This document shows positions 49,864 through 59,163 of a DNA stretch of 64,000 nt, one piece after another. The stretch's first letter is position 1. Every line of letters starts with the position of its first letter. A program made the position numbers and the translations under genes. The stretch spans positions 1 to 64,000 of the forward strand of contig NZ_JAFEUN010000003.1 of the NCBI RefSeq assembly GCF_016900895.1, in the 5' to 3' direction. The DNA is from Parashewanella hymeniacidonis (lineage in GTDB: Bacteria > Pseudomonadota > Gammaproteobacteria > Enterobacterales > Shewanellaceae). Under the pieces are notes generated by a model. That model had not been told where the DNA came from, did not search any database, and worked only from the letters and a program-made list of their open reading frames with translations.

Positions 49864-51303
49864 TTAGTCTTCCTTAACTTTATTTCTATGAAGGTTATGA
49901 ATAACTGCTTGGTCAATACTTGTTCTATATTTCTCTGCAAGTTCGGTTGCTGAACACTTTTCCGATAACTCGATGTTAAACCACTCTATTGTTTTATAGA
50001 TAAAACGCTTTTTAACACTATTTTTTTCAAGGCTCGCTGGATCTACTTTTAGTTCAAACTTATCAAACCACTCCAAACACATTTCTGGCGTATAGCTTGT
50101 TGTTATCCAATCTAAAACAGGGTGTTTATTAACAAAAGAAGGGATTGAGGTTTCTCGAACTGCTTTTTGGTTAGAGACTCGACGTGAATAAACAACCCGA
50201 AAAATCTTCTTCGCTGCGACGATTAATTGCTCCTCCCCAAACTGACTGATATAAAGCAATAAACACGTGTCATACAAACCTTTTAAATAGCTACAGCCAT
50301 CGAGCTTACAAACTAAATGTTGATAAAAGTCAGCAAAGATTTCGTATTCAGCGCTGACTAAAGTTGAGTTGATTGTCAGGTAGTTAACTCTTAAGGTTTC
50401 AAAATAAGACAAATAGTGAATGCTATTAATACCTGTATTGAGTGGTTGGCGCATTTCATATCCATTTTGTGTATGCTGCTCTAGGTAACTACTATCTTGT
50501 TGCAATACACGATAGAACCGCCCATAAGCTACATCATCACCGTTCATGGTGTCTTCACCTAGTTCTTCGACAATTGCAGCTCTAACTTGCTGTGGTTTAC
50601 GGTGAGAAGGGAGTTCTCGCCTATTTAAAGCTTGCCAGTAGCGTCCTTTGAGTAAACTACTAATAACAGGGTTTAAATTACCTAGCGCTTCCCACTTACT
50701 CGCAAAATCATTTTGATACTTTCGCTCAATGGCTCTTAAGTGATGCGCCTTAATAATGTCTGCACCGCCAAGCCGAACACCACCTGTATTTTGTGTTTCA
50801 AAAAAACGATATGCATCATCTTCCGATTGAGTTACCACTAAGGTTAGATTGATATTAGATTCATCAAGCTCTTCTAAAAAAGAAGCTGCTTGCTCTTTAA
50901 TCCAAAGCCAATTTTTCTGAATTTGTTGTTGTGATTCAGGCGAGTGAAATTGAATATCTACTTCAAAGCCATTGCCAAATAACTGCAATTTGAAATAACT
51001 CAGTAATGCGAGAGTTGTAAGCCTTTGTTGACCATCAATGATATTCAAACAATTGTCACTTGGAGATTGATGCAGAATCACACTCCCCAAGTAATAACAA
51101 TATTGGGATTGCTTTGAGCGTAAGACTTCCAAATAATCTTGATAGTCACTCAACAACCTTTGAATTTGTTTCTCTGTCCAGCGGTATGGTCTTTGATATT
51201 CAGGAATGGTGAGCTTTCCCGATATGGGAATGCCATCAGAATCGATGATATTATCGTTTTGAAACAGTTGCGCTAAAGTACAACTGGCAACAGAAACCGT
51301 CAT
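49864..51303 (-). CDS. DUF262-only protein
   Basis: 479 residues. IPEYQRPYRW (about 33-42) and NIIDGQQRLTTLALL (about 87-101) are the DUF262 motifs; FFETQNTGGVRLGGADIIKAH is also typical. There is no HNH motif at the C-terminus, which is instead helical. It is the first gene of the leftward operon. Paired DUF262 proteins, one with and one without HNH, suggest a heteromeric complex. Confidence 0.8.
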   Translation of the reverse strand: MTVSVASCTLAQLFQNDNIIDSDGIPISGKLTIPEYQRPYRWTEKQIQRLLSDYQDYLEVLRSKQSQYCYYLGSVILHQSPSDNCLNIIDGQQRLTTLALLSYFKLQLFGNGFEVDIQFHSPESQQQIQKNWLWIKEQAASFLEELDESNINLTLVVTQSEDDAYRFFETQNTGGVRLGGADIIKAHHLRAIERKYQNDFASKWEALGNLNPVISSLLKGRYWQALNRRELPSHRKPQQVRAAIVEELGEDTMNGDDVAYGRFYRVLQQDSSYLEQHTQNGYEMRQPLNTGINSIHYLSYFETLRVNYLTINSTLVSAEYEIFADFYQHLVCKLDGCSYLKGLYDTCLLLYISQFGEEQLIVAAKKIFRVVYSRRVSNQKAVRETSIPSFVNKHPVLDWITTSYTPEMCLEWFDKFELKVDPASLEKNSVKKRFIYKTIEWFNIELSEKCSATELAEKYRTSIDQAVIHNLHRNKVKED

Positions 51304-51469
51304 GCTACGTCCTTGTTATTATAGATATTTGAGCATATCAAAATTAAGCTGGGATATTGTAGTTAAAAAAAACGCTGATAAATCTATTCAATCAACACCA
51401 TTTATTAAGTTTTCATATAAAACAATGCTTCCATGCATTGTTTATAATCCATAAATAATTCATTAGCGC

Positions 51470-52744
51470 TTACTGAGCGCTTACTTCAAACGAATCAATC
51501 TTTAATAAAGAATCTGTTTTTGCTAAGCCAATAAAGAAGCTAGCTCGTTCAATTGATACAGAAGAGTACTTAGATGCTAATGAAGAAAAACTAATATTAG
51601 TTTCAATATCGTGCCCTGCGACTTCGTAACGGCAAACACTCAGTGACTTGTTGCAATGGATTTCATTGTTACCACTTTCACTAAACGTCCACTGCTGAGA
51701 CGTAAAGTTCTCATATCCTGAGTTGCTTGAAGTAATATTTGTTGCGGTAAAATCAATAGAGGCACTGAAGTCACCAATAGCAATACCGTTAGAAGGCATA
51801 CTCATTGCCCGAACAAAAATACCACCATTTACGATTGGGTTTACATAATCTACTGCACCGCTTTGACGTACAAACTTACCTTGAAAGCCTGTCACCATGT
51901 CAGAACTATCTACAGGAGTAGGTTCAGGGTCTGGTATTGGCGTATTGTCATCATCACAATGTTCGCCTAAGCAGATATCATCCCCATTGCTAAAGTTGAT
52001 GTCTGCAATACTAAAATTTACGGTTAGGTTTCCTTCATCTCCACCAACGTAAAAGTTATATTGTTTATTCGATTCGAGAGAGTCTTTGTCTAATTGAGCG
52101 ATATGCTCTTCCCCCTGAGGGGTTGTGATTTTAAGCTCAAAACTTGTAGCTTGATTGACATAAGCATAGTAATGGTCATTTTGCTCGTGCATAGCAGCAA
52201 AATCTGCTACTCCAATTGTCTTTTTGAGCATAGGAGCTTGTTGAACAAATACCCCCTTCTCAACGGTGATTAAACTGTAATCCTTGTTGAAAAACTCCAT
52301 ATTCGCAGTCGTTTCGTCAGCACCGACACTAGCTGATGAATATAGAGGGATTGATTTATTAAACCCACCATCTGAACAATTGCCATCCAATTGTTCGCAA
52401 TAATCAACCGCAAAAGCTGTTAATGCAACATCGCCAGTCAAATTATAAAATTTAACAGGTGTGTTTTCACTGGCTGTATCTTTTATTTCAACTACTTCAA
52501 CACATTGGCGGTCATGGATAGTATCATTAGCGCAAAAACGATAATTACTTTTCCAAATTTGAGAGGTATGGTTAGGGAGAGTATGTTCTTCATTAGCCAT
52601 TAGTTTAGAACTAGAATTGAGTTTAGTTTTAAACCCTATGACTATATTTCTCATTGGTGCATCGGATTGTTCACTGTCACTACCTCCACATGCAACAAGA
52701 CCTAATGATGCAATGACAGTTAAAGCCAAATATTTTGCTTTCAT
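51470..52744 (-). CDS. Lipoprotein with two beta-rich parts
   Basis: 424 residues with a lipobox (LTVIASLGLVACGGSDSEQ), so it is lipid-anchored after Cys19. A first domain (about 30-255; MRNIVIGFKTKL, VKFYNLTGDVALTAFAV, ANMEFFNKDYSLITVEKG) is homologous to most of the smaller lipoprotein upstream. An acidic Pro-rich linker (about 262-285) leads to a second unit that ends with FEVSAQ. Function is unknown. A palindrome at 52838-52853 lies upstream. Confidence 0.6.
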   Translation of the reverse strand: MKAKYLALTVIASLGLVACGGSDSEQSDAPMRNIVIGFKTKLNSSSKLMANEEHTLPNHTSQIWKSNYRFCANDTIHDRQCVEVVEIKDTASENTPVKFYNLTGDVALTAFAVDYCEQLDGNCSDGGFNKSIPLYSSASVGADETTANMEFFNKDYSLITVEKGVFVQQAPMLKKTIGVADFAAMHEQNDHYYAYVNQATSFELKITTPQGEEHIAQLDKDSLESNKQYNFYVGGDEGNLTVNFSIADINFSNGDDICLGEHCDDDNTPIPDPEPTPVDSSDMVTGFQGKFVRQSGAVDYVNPIVNGGIFVRAMSMPSNGIAIGDFSASIDFTATNITSSNSGYENFTSQQWTFSESGNNEIHCNKSLSVCRYEVAGHDIETNISFSSLASKYSSVSIERASFFIGLAKTDSLLKIDSFEVSAQ

Positions 52745-52837
52745 ACACTTCCCATAAAATGAATAGAACTAAAAATTAACAGCTCCTTTAAGAGAGCTTT
52801 TACTCTATTCATTTTATAAGAGTGGCTGCTTTTATTT

Positions 52838-52853
52838 TGTCACTTACGTGACA
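52838..52853. promoter_or_regulatory. Palindromic operator 1
   Basis: TGTCACTTACGTGACA: a perfect TGTCAC / GTGACA dyad with four central bases, 94 bp upstream of the larger lipoprotein start. The same half-sites recur at 53705-53720 next to a Crp-like regulator gene. Spacing and size fit a Crp/Fnr-family binding site. Confidence 0.65.
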
Positions 52854-52941
52854 CAAAAAACTTCATTCATCTTTTAATTAGTAAAAGTGGAACCCAGTTC
52901 AAATAAACCGCATAACAAGTTAATACTGTGAAAATACCTTG

Positions 52942-53610
52942 TTAGTTGGTTGTATTTGCCATCCTGCCTGCTTCATCATATTTGTGCAACTCACCACTAT
53001 TTATTTCAACATTTTCTAATCGATAACTTCCAGATTGTGCGTCAACTTGAATTTGGTACTCTTTTTTAACATATAAATTCACTGGATAATCACTGCTACC
53101 TCGGGACAAAGAACCATTAATGATCACATCGGAGTACAAGCCTTTTTGAGCTTCTGAGCTTTGATAAGACACCAAGCCATATTTCTCATTTTTGAGTAAC
53201 ACGGTAGCCTCATCAGCTTTCCCAGTTATATTTGTGACGCCTTGCAACAAAGCACAAGTCGCAACATAACCATCAAACTCTCTGTTTTCAGTGCACTGAT
53301 TACTATAACTGTTATGGCGCTCATACCTCACCGCGGTGATCTTTGCATCACCAGTAACACTGTATAACTTTATCGGGTTAGAAATATCAATCCCTTCCTC
53401 ACACTCTTTAACGCCAGACTCATCAAAAAAACAAACCGTATAACCACGTTTAAACACCTTAACTTCATCGTCAAAGCCTTCAAATTTAGGTGTCTCAACA
53501 TCAAACGAAACTTCGATATTTCTTACTAGTGGAGCTGAACCACTGTCGCCACCACAAGCTGTTACTCCAAGAGTTGCAGCAACACATAAAACCAAGCTTT
53601 TAATTTTCAT
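52942..53610 (-). CDS. Lipoprotein, paralogue of its neighbour
   Basis: 222 residues with lipobox LCVAATLGVTACGGDSG. It shares VRNIEVSFDVET, IKLYSVTGDAKITAVRYE and VLLKNEKYGLVSYQSS with the first domain of the 424-residue lipoprotein, so one probably arose from the other. It ends in a short hydrophilic tail. Function is unknown. It is divergent from the Crp-like gene across a shared region containing operator 2. Confidence 0.6.
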   Translation of the reverse strand: MKIKSLVLCVAATLGVTACGGDSGSAPLVRNIEVSFDVETPKFEGFDDEVKVFKRGYTVCFFDESGVKECEEGIDISNPIKLYSVTGDAKITAVRYERHNSYSNQCTENREFDGYVATCALLQGVTNITGKADEATVLLKNEKYGLVSYQSSEAQKGLYSDVIINGSLSRGSSDYPVNLYVKKEYQIQVDAQSGSYRLENVEINSGELHKYDEAGRMANTTN

Positions 53611-53704
53611 ATCTTCTCAATCTGAACAAACCGAATGTTAACTTATATAAATTTCAGTAAACCTTGTTATAAAGCTTATTTTATGAAGAAAGTGCTTTTT
53701 GCTA

Positions 53705-53720
53705 TGTCACCTAAGTGACA
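53705..53720. promoter_or_regulatory. Palindromic operator 2
   Basis: TGTCACCTAAGTGACA: the same TGTCAC-N4-GTGACA dyad as at 52838, located between the divergent small lipoprotein gene (starting at 53610) and the Crp-like regulator (starting at 53783). It can serve both promoters and autoregulation. Confidence 0.7.
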
Positions 53721-53782
53721 AAAGGCATAGAATTGTAAAAGCTAAAGTTAAAACTCAAATCCATTTCACAATTTTGCCCAAT

Positions 53783-54496
53783 ATGAAATCAAAATTTCTA
53801 CTAGCTGACGTTGAGCGTTTTCTTTTTAAAGGAACTTCTTATTCAGATGATTTTTGTGAAAAGCTAATAAAAATCGCCAAAGTTGAAAAAACACCAAAAG
53901 GAAAACTATCTGCTTTAAAGAACAAACACTTAAACGGGATTAATTTTATAATGGAAGGAACGGTTATAGTAGGAATTTGCTCACCAAACCTAAAAACCGT
54001 TAACTTTATGGTTTTAGGTAAAAGTGAAAGCTTTGGTGAATTTGAAGCCAGTAATATCAACCAACCATTTTTTATTATCGAAATTGAAAAAGCAAAAGTG
54101 CTACACCTAAGCACATTAAAACTAAAAGAAATTGCAGATTCAAACAACGAGTTTTACAAATGGCACTATTATCTAAACTTAACGCCAAAGAGTAAGTGGC
54201 TTCAATCACAGCTCATTATGAATGAAACACTAGAGAACAAGATCGCTTATCTATTAATTGAGCTTGTCATTCATTCCGATACACATCAGATCAAGTTGTC
54301 CCAACAAGCCATTAGCGATATTACTGGTGCCGCAAGACAGCGAATAAATCAGGCTCTAAATCTACTTGAAGCTCAAGATATTCTCAAGCTTTCAAGGGGT
54401 AACATAACCATTCGAGATTTGAGTCAACTGACAAACAAGCTCAACAATGTAGACCTCAGCTTTAGGGATCCTAGAAAGTTATTAAAACAGAAGTAA
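53783..54496 (+). CDS. Crp/Fnr-family transcription regulator
   Basis: 237 residues. An N-terminal cyclic-nucleotide-binding-type beta roll (about 20-120; GINFIMEGTVIVGI, FMVLGKSESFGEFEASNI) is followed by a long helix and a winged HTH (IKLSQQAISDITGAARQRINQALNLLEAQDILKLSRGNITIRD). The classical cAMP-binding Arg-Ser pair is not evident, so the ligand is unlikely to be cAMP. ATG 53783 is preferred over a TTG at 53699 because the latter would overlap operator 2. Candidate targets are the two lipoproteins and itself. Confidence 0.8.
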   Translation: MKSKFLLADVERFLFKGTSYSDDFCEKLIKIAKVEKTPKGKLSALKNKHLNGINFIMEGTVIVGICSPNLKTVNFMVLGKSESFGEFEASNINQPFFIIEIEKAKVLHLSTLKLKEIADSNNEFYKWHYYLNLTPKSKWLQSQLIMNETLENKIAYLLIELVIHSDTHQIKLSQQAISDITGAARQRINQALNLLEAQDILKLSRGNITIRDLSQLTNKLNNVDLSFRDPRKLLKQK

Positions 54497-54517
54497 CTTA
54501 CTGTAAAAAAGAATTAA

Positions 54518-55105
54518 TTATTTGGAAAAATTGATAGCACTTTTTACCGCTTTAAACACGCTATGACCATGACGCATCATAGACTTGGCGTATTTATCAA
54601 AACTGGTGTCCCATACCGCACTTGAGTAGCCAGAAGCGCTGACACCTTCAAATGTGGCATATTCTTTTAACTGGTATTGCTCAATCGTTTTATCAAATTC
54701 TGACGCCACCGAATCACTTATGTGAGCGAGTATTTTTTCGTTTATAGTCACAGCAAAACGCAGTTCTCGTTTATCAATATGAGGAAACACATCATCACCA
54801 AAGTACTGTAATAATGTACCTCCCGTAACTGCTCCACGCCTGACATCATCAACAGCATAAAGTGCTGTAATTACACTGAGTATTTCGCAAACCGTTTCTT
54901 TATCTCGCTTAATCGCTGAATAAAGCGCTAATTGAATAGCGATTTCTAGATCATGTTTATTTACTTTACCAAGCTTCTCTTGTATCCAGTCTGCTATCCC
55001 TCTGACGTTCAACAACACTTTCTCTTGTAGTTCTTCATTTTGAGATAATTCTAATAAGGCTTTTTCTGCGATACTCATCAACAACTCAACAAACACTGGG
55101 TTCAT
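54518..55105 (-). CDS. Unknown 195-residue protein in the hsd block
   Basis: A mostly helical, acidic-basic mixed protein (MSIAEKALLELSQNEELQEK; DLEIAIQLALYSAIKRDKET; VFKAVKSAINFSK). No signal peptide, membrane helix or catalytic motif is seen. It is transcribed in the same direction as hsdS and hsdM, 65 bp after hsdS, so it probably belongs to that transcript. It could be an accessory or anti-restriction-control protein; nothing in the sequence proves this. Confidence 0.5.
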   Translation of the reverse strand: MNPVFVELLMSIAEKALLELSQNEELQEKVLLNVRGIADWIQEKLGKVNKHDLEIAIQLALYSAIKRDKETVCEILSVITALYAVDDVRRGAVTGGTLLQYFGDDVFPHIDKRELRFAVTINEKILAHISDSVASEFDKTIEQYQLKEYATFEGVSASGYSSAVWDTSFDKYAKSMMRHGHSVFKAVKSAINFSK

Positions 55106-55169
55106 AAATATCCTTTAAGGCGTAGACAAGCAAATGATTAGGTTTTTCAAAGCCCCATAAGCGACATCA

Positions 55170-56438
55170 TCATGATATCGCCGTTGGCAGTTTAATTTTG
55201 CCCGTTACTGCACTGTTGATTAGTGTGGTTTTGTATTCTTTGAGTTTTTCGATTTGCTCTGTTTGCAATTTAATCGCTATATCAAATTTCCCATTCTGAG
55301 CATCGATAAATTCTAAAATTTGAACTTGTTCTTTAATTGGTGCAATAGGAATTGCAATATCAAACAAATCATCTGTGTATAAACGAATTAACCCTTCAAC
55401 AATTCCAGTTGCACGAATTACAAATTGCTCAATGTAACGTGGATGACGGAATAACAACTCAAGCATCTTCACATCTGCAATAAAAGCCTTGGGTTTATAG
55501 ACGGCGTAATCGGGGCTTACGAGTCCTTTAAAATCAATATTTGATTTAAAGAACACACCTAAATGTGCTTTTAGCTTATTGAACACTAAATCATTCTTAT
55601 AAACTATCTTATTATCAATATTTGAAGCCGCCACCTCAGCTTTGTCATGATAATCAGCCCTTACCACCAAGCCATGAACTTGGCTCATCATGAATAATGG
55701 CTCTTCGCCAGTTTTTGAACGCTCATTCCTTTCTTCTAAAACGTACTTAACCCGTTTAACCTCCCAATGCTCTGGAATTTTTCCAATCCAATCTACACCT
55801 GAGTCTTTCATTGGTACGTTTGGGTCGAGTCCTTGAGTAACGGCTTGCTGGATAATGATTTGCTTGCGTTCTTTTAACAGCTCAATTTGCTGCTGTTTAA
55901 TGGCAATGGCTTCATCAATCTGCGCTGTTTTTTGTTCGAGGAAGTGTATGATAGCTTCCTGTTCTGACTCACACTCTGGATAACAAACCTCAAAATTTTG
56001 AATTAAAGGCAGTCGAAGGCTATCTACAGTCGATTTAGCTGTACCCAAAATAGCAACATTGAAAAAATTAACATATAAATAGTTATACAAATACTTGCCG
56101 ATCACTTCTGAGAAATCAGAAAATTTATAAACCCTTTGGTGAAAATCAAATTTGCCATTTATATAATGATAAACCTTACCTACACCAGCCCCATCTCCAG
56201 CAGTCAAAATCGCTTCACCATCAAAAGCGTATGTACTAATTTTTTCAAGAGTTTGAGAACGAACAAAGAAAGGATATTGACCATCATCTTCTTTATCTTC
56301 AGTATTTTTTTCACCCGTTGTTATTGAAGCGAGAAACTTAAATCTTTTAACTTTCCAACTCTCAGGAATTTCTCCTAACCATTCAACACCCGAATCTTTG
56401 TACTTTTCATACTTAGGCATCATTGTTAATTCAGTCAT
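55170..56438 (-). CDS. hsdS: Type I restriction enzyme specificity subunit HsdS
   Basis: 422 residues with two target-recognition domains, each preceded by a near-identical lead (YKDSGVEWLGEIPESWKVKR and MKDSGVDWIGKIPEHWEVKR) and followed by a coiled-coil spacer (HFLEQKTAQIDEAIAIKQQQ; QTEQIEKLKEYKTTLINS). This is the duplicated plan of HsdS, which sets the bipartite target. The ATG at 56438 is seven bases after GGAGG; a GTG at 56441 is too close. It begins about 11 bp after hsdM. Confidence 0.92.
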   Translation of the reverse strand: MTELTMMPKYEKYKDSGVEWLGEIPESWKVKRFKFLASITTGEKNTEDKEDDGQYPFFVRSQTLEKISTYAFDGEAILTAGDGAGVGKVYHYINGKFDFHQRVYKFSDFSEVIGKYLYNYLYVNFFNVAILGTAKSTVDSLRLPLIQNFEVCYPECESEQEAIIHFLEQKTAQIDEAIAIKQQQIELLKERKQIIIQQAVTQGLDPNVPMKDSGVDWIGKIPEHWEVKRVKYVLEERNERSKTGEEPLFMMSQVHGLVVRADYHDKAEVAASNIDNKIVYKNDLVFNKLKAHLGVFFKSNIDFKGLVSPDYAVYKPKAFIADVKMLELLFRHPRYIEQFVIRATGIVEGLIRLYTDDLFDIAIPIAPIKEQVQILEFIDAQNGKFDIAIKLQTEQIEKLKEYKTTLINSAVTGKIKLPTAIS

Positions 56439-56449
56439 CACAATGCCTC

Positions 56450-58900
56450 CTATGCTTTAGCTACTTCGATACCCAAGATCTCTGAAATCAAACCTTCGGC
56501 TTTTTTCTCAAGGGCAATAATGTCGCTGGCAACGTCAATCAGTGAACGCAGTGCTTTATGCTGATAGAAGTATTTATTAAAGCTGATCTCATAGCCGATT
56601 TTCACTGAATCAAGGTTGATCCACGCTTCATCTACATGAGGTTTCACTTCATCAAGATAATATTGGTGAATTTCACTGTTGTCAGTGTTTTGAAGCGTAT
56701 CTTTAGCTGAGTAAGTTAGCGGTACAGATTCAGCATCACGTAAATCAGAGCTTGGCTCATAGATGATAAACTCATTGGCATTTGCTGTAGCATTTTCATT
56801 GAGGTAATAACCAAAATCCACTAAATCAGCTTGCTCACAGCCTAAGTGATGCAGCAGCTCGTCCAGTTTTTCTTGCTTAAACTTCACCGTCTTTTTAATG
56901 ACTTTTTCAGCCGTTTCGTCATACCAACTCACTGCATTTACCACACTGGTGAAAAAAGCTTTACGTTTGGCAGGCTTGATGTCTTCCAGTAACTTAGGAG
57001 CTAAAGGCTTAAAGACTTTTTCAACATCGACTTTAAATTGATTAAAGTCGTTATACTCTCTAGTAATGCTTTGTTTTAGCTTATTGGCCAGCTCAACCAA
57101 TAAACGAGTTTCTTGCCATGTATCTTCTGCAAACAGCTTTTTCTTGGCTTTGGCATTTAGGCGGATGTCGTTCTCTTCACACCATTTTAGAATGTTTTTT
57201 TGCTCAGTCTGTAGAAAGTCTTGCTGATAAACTTTATCGCCATACTCGCTGTAAATGTACTCCATTGGCTCACGCAGCGATTTATCAAAGCGTAATGGCT
57301 CAATCAACTCAGCTTTAAATTGTGCTTTACGACGGTCTGGACGCTCAACATTCACCTTGTAATAGCCAAAGTCTGCATTGTCGAATACCTTAGTTGCAAG
57401 ACCTGTTGGCTCGTTATTTTCATCTTTTAGGCGCTCAATGCTTTTGCCATCTAGATAAGCTTGGGTGATTTGCTTGATGTGCTCTTGTGAAAACTCGCAG
57501 TTTTTATTGCCTAAGTTTTTACGCAGCTTTTGGAACAACAGGCTTGCATCAATCAGCTGCACTTTGCCTTGGCGCTTTGCTGGTTTGTTATTGTTTAGCA
57601 GCCAGATGTAGGTAGTGATACCTGTATTGTAGAACATGTTATTAGGCAGCTGCACGATGGCATCGAGCATATCGTTTTCAATCAGGTAACGGCGAATATT
57701 GCTTTCACCTGAGCCAGCATCGCCCGTAAACAAACTTGAACCATTATGAACTGATGCGATACGGCTTCCTAAAAGCCCTTGAGAAGGCTTTTTCATTTTA
57801 CTGACCATTTCCATCATGAACAGTAATTGACCGTCACTAGAGCGTGGTGCGGCATCTACAGTGGCGTTTTCGCCCCAATAATCAGCAAGCTTGACTTGGA
57901 AACGGCCATCAATGATATCCGAGCCATCTTTAATATGCTTTTGGTCGCTCGCCCAGCTTTTGCCATAAGGCGGGTTAGACAGCATAAAGTCAAAGCGATT
58001 AGCGGTAAAATCATCGGTAGCGAGTGTTGAACCGACTCTGATATTTTCAGGGTTATTGCCTTTGATCATCATATCGGACTTACATATGGCATAAGTCTCG
58101 TCGTTGATCTCTTTGCCGTATAAGTGAATATCACGCTTACCTGTTGCAACAGGATATTTTTCTTCAATAAAGTTTTGCGCTTCGGTAAGCATGCCGCCAC
58201 TACCGCAAGCAGGGTCGTAGATAGTCAACGGATCGGGTAAATTGGCTTCGATTGGGTCAAACACCAAGTGGGTCATTAACTCAATCACTTCTCTTGGCGT
58301 GAAATGCTCACCTGCTTCTTCGTTGTTTTCTTCGTTAAATTTTCGAATCAATTCTTCAAACACATAACCCATTCCAAGATTCGTAAGTGCTGGAAGTTTG
58401 TTGCCTTCAGGATCTTCTTTTTCATTAGGCGTTAGGTTGATATACGGCGATACGAACTTTTCAATCACTTCAAGCAACACGTCCTTTTCAGACATATGCC
58501 GTACTTGTGATGCGAGGTTAAAGCATTTTACGATTTCTTTGACGTTACTGCTAAAACCGTTTAAGTAATCCTCCATATTCGCCAATAGAATTTGACGATT
58601 ATTGGTCGCTGTATTTTTTAAACTTTTCAGCGTCCATTTTGAGGTGTTGTAAAATACATAACCTGAGGCTTCCATCAGCGGAGCATCATCAAGCTCGGTT
58701 GCTTGCATGTCTTCTTTCTGGAATTTTACTTCATCGAGCACAGCTTGTTTTGTTGGTTCTAGCAAAGTATCAATACGACGCAGCACTACCATCGGCAGTA
58801 TCACATCTCGGTATTTACCTCGAACATACACATCACGCAAACAATCGTCCGCAATCGACCAAATAAAAGAAACCAGCTTGTTGTGTACGCTGTGGTTCAT
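56450..58900 (-). CDS. hsdM: Type I restriction enzyme methyltransferase HsdM
   Basis: 816 residues, N6-adenine methyltransferase. The N-terminal HsdM helical domain precedes GEHFTPREVIELMTHLVFDP (about 197), the SAM motif IYDPACGSGGMLTEAQNF (about 227) and catalytic NPPYGKSW (about 309). The C-terminal 300 residues are an extension beyond the ~500-residue classical HsdM, as seen in long forms of this family. It leads hsdS and the 195-residue protein. Confidence 0.93.
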   Translation of the reverse strand: MNHSVHNKLVSFIWSIADDCLRDVYVRGKYRDVILPMVVLRRIDTLLEPTKQAVLDEVKFQKEDMQATELDDAPLMEASGYVFYNTSKWTLKSLKNTATNNRQILLANMEDYLNGFSSNVKEIVKCFNLASQVRHMSEKDVLLEVIEKFVSPYINLTPNEKEDPEGNKLPALTNLGMGYVFEELIRKFNEENNEEAGEHFTPREVIELMTHLVFDPIEANLPDPLTIYDPACGSGGMLTEAQNFIEEKYPVATGKRDIHLYGKEINDETYAICKSDMMIKGNNPENIRVGSTLATDDFTANRFDFMLSNPPYGKSWASDQKHIKDGSDIIDGRFQVKLADYWGENATVDAAPRSSDGQLLFMMEMVSKMKKPSQGLLGSRIASVHNGSSLFTGDAGSGESNIRRYLIENDMLDAIVQLPNNMFYNTGITTYIWLLNNNKPAKRQGKVQLIDASLLFQKLRKNLGNKNCEFSQEHIKQITQAYLDGKSIERLKDENNEPTGLATKVFDNADFGYYKVNVERPDRRKAQFKAELIEPLRFDKSLREPMEYIYSEYGDKVYQQDFLQTEQKNILKWCEENDIRLNAKAKKKLFAEDTWQETRLLVELANKLKQSITREYNDFNQFKVDVEKVFKPLAPKLLEDIKPAKRKAFFTSVVNAVSWYDETAEKVIKKTVKFKQEKLDELLHHLGCEQADLVDFGYYLNENATANANEFIIYEPSSDLRDAESVPLTYSAKDTLQNTDNSEIHQYYLDEVKPHVDEAWINLDSVKIGYEISFNKYFYQHKALRSLIDVASDIIALEKKAEGLISEILGIEVAKA

Positions 58901-59050
58901 TTGCTATCCACCCAGAAAAGTAAAGAGAATCGAGTTATCAATCATGTTGTGTAATTTTTGGCTGATTGATTTATTCAAGAATCAAAGAAAAAGACAGGCT
59001 ATTCTGCCCTAAGTTAAATGATTATTTAAGTAAAAGATGCCTTGATTAAA

Positions 59051-59156
59051 ATTTGTGATTTTAAGCCCATGATTATCCCAAACATCGAAGTCGTAAAATG
59101 TGAGATGCATTTATTTATGCAATTTAGATATTACTTAATATAAATAAGGAATAAAT
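59051..59156. repeat. Direct repeat, copy 1 (about 106 bp)
   Basis: It matches 60391-60496 at a constant offset of 1340 bp, with about 11 differences by eye in the last 96 bases (TGAGATGCAT and AATTTAGATATTA are identical). It lies in the 600-bp stretch after hsdM, whose remaining bases contain only a gene remnant. The two copies flank the PDZ lipoprotein gene. Confidence 0.75.
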
Positions 59157-59163
59157 AGTTAGT

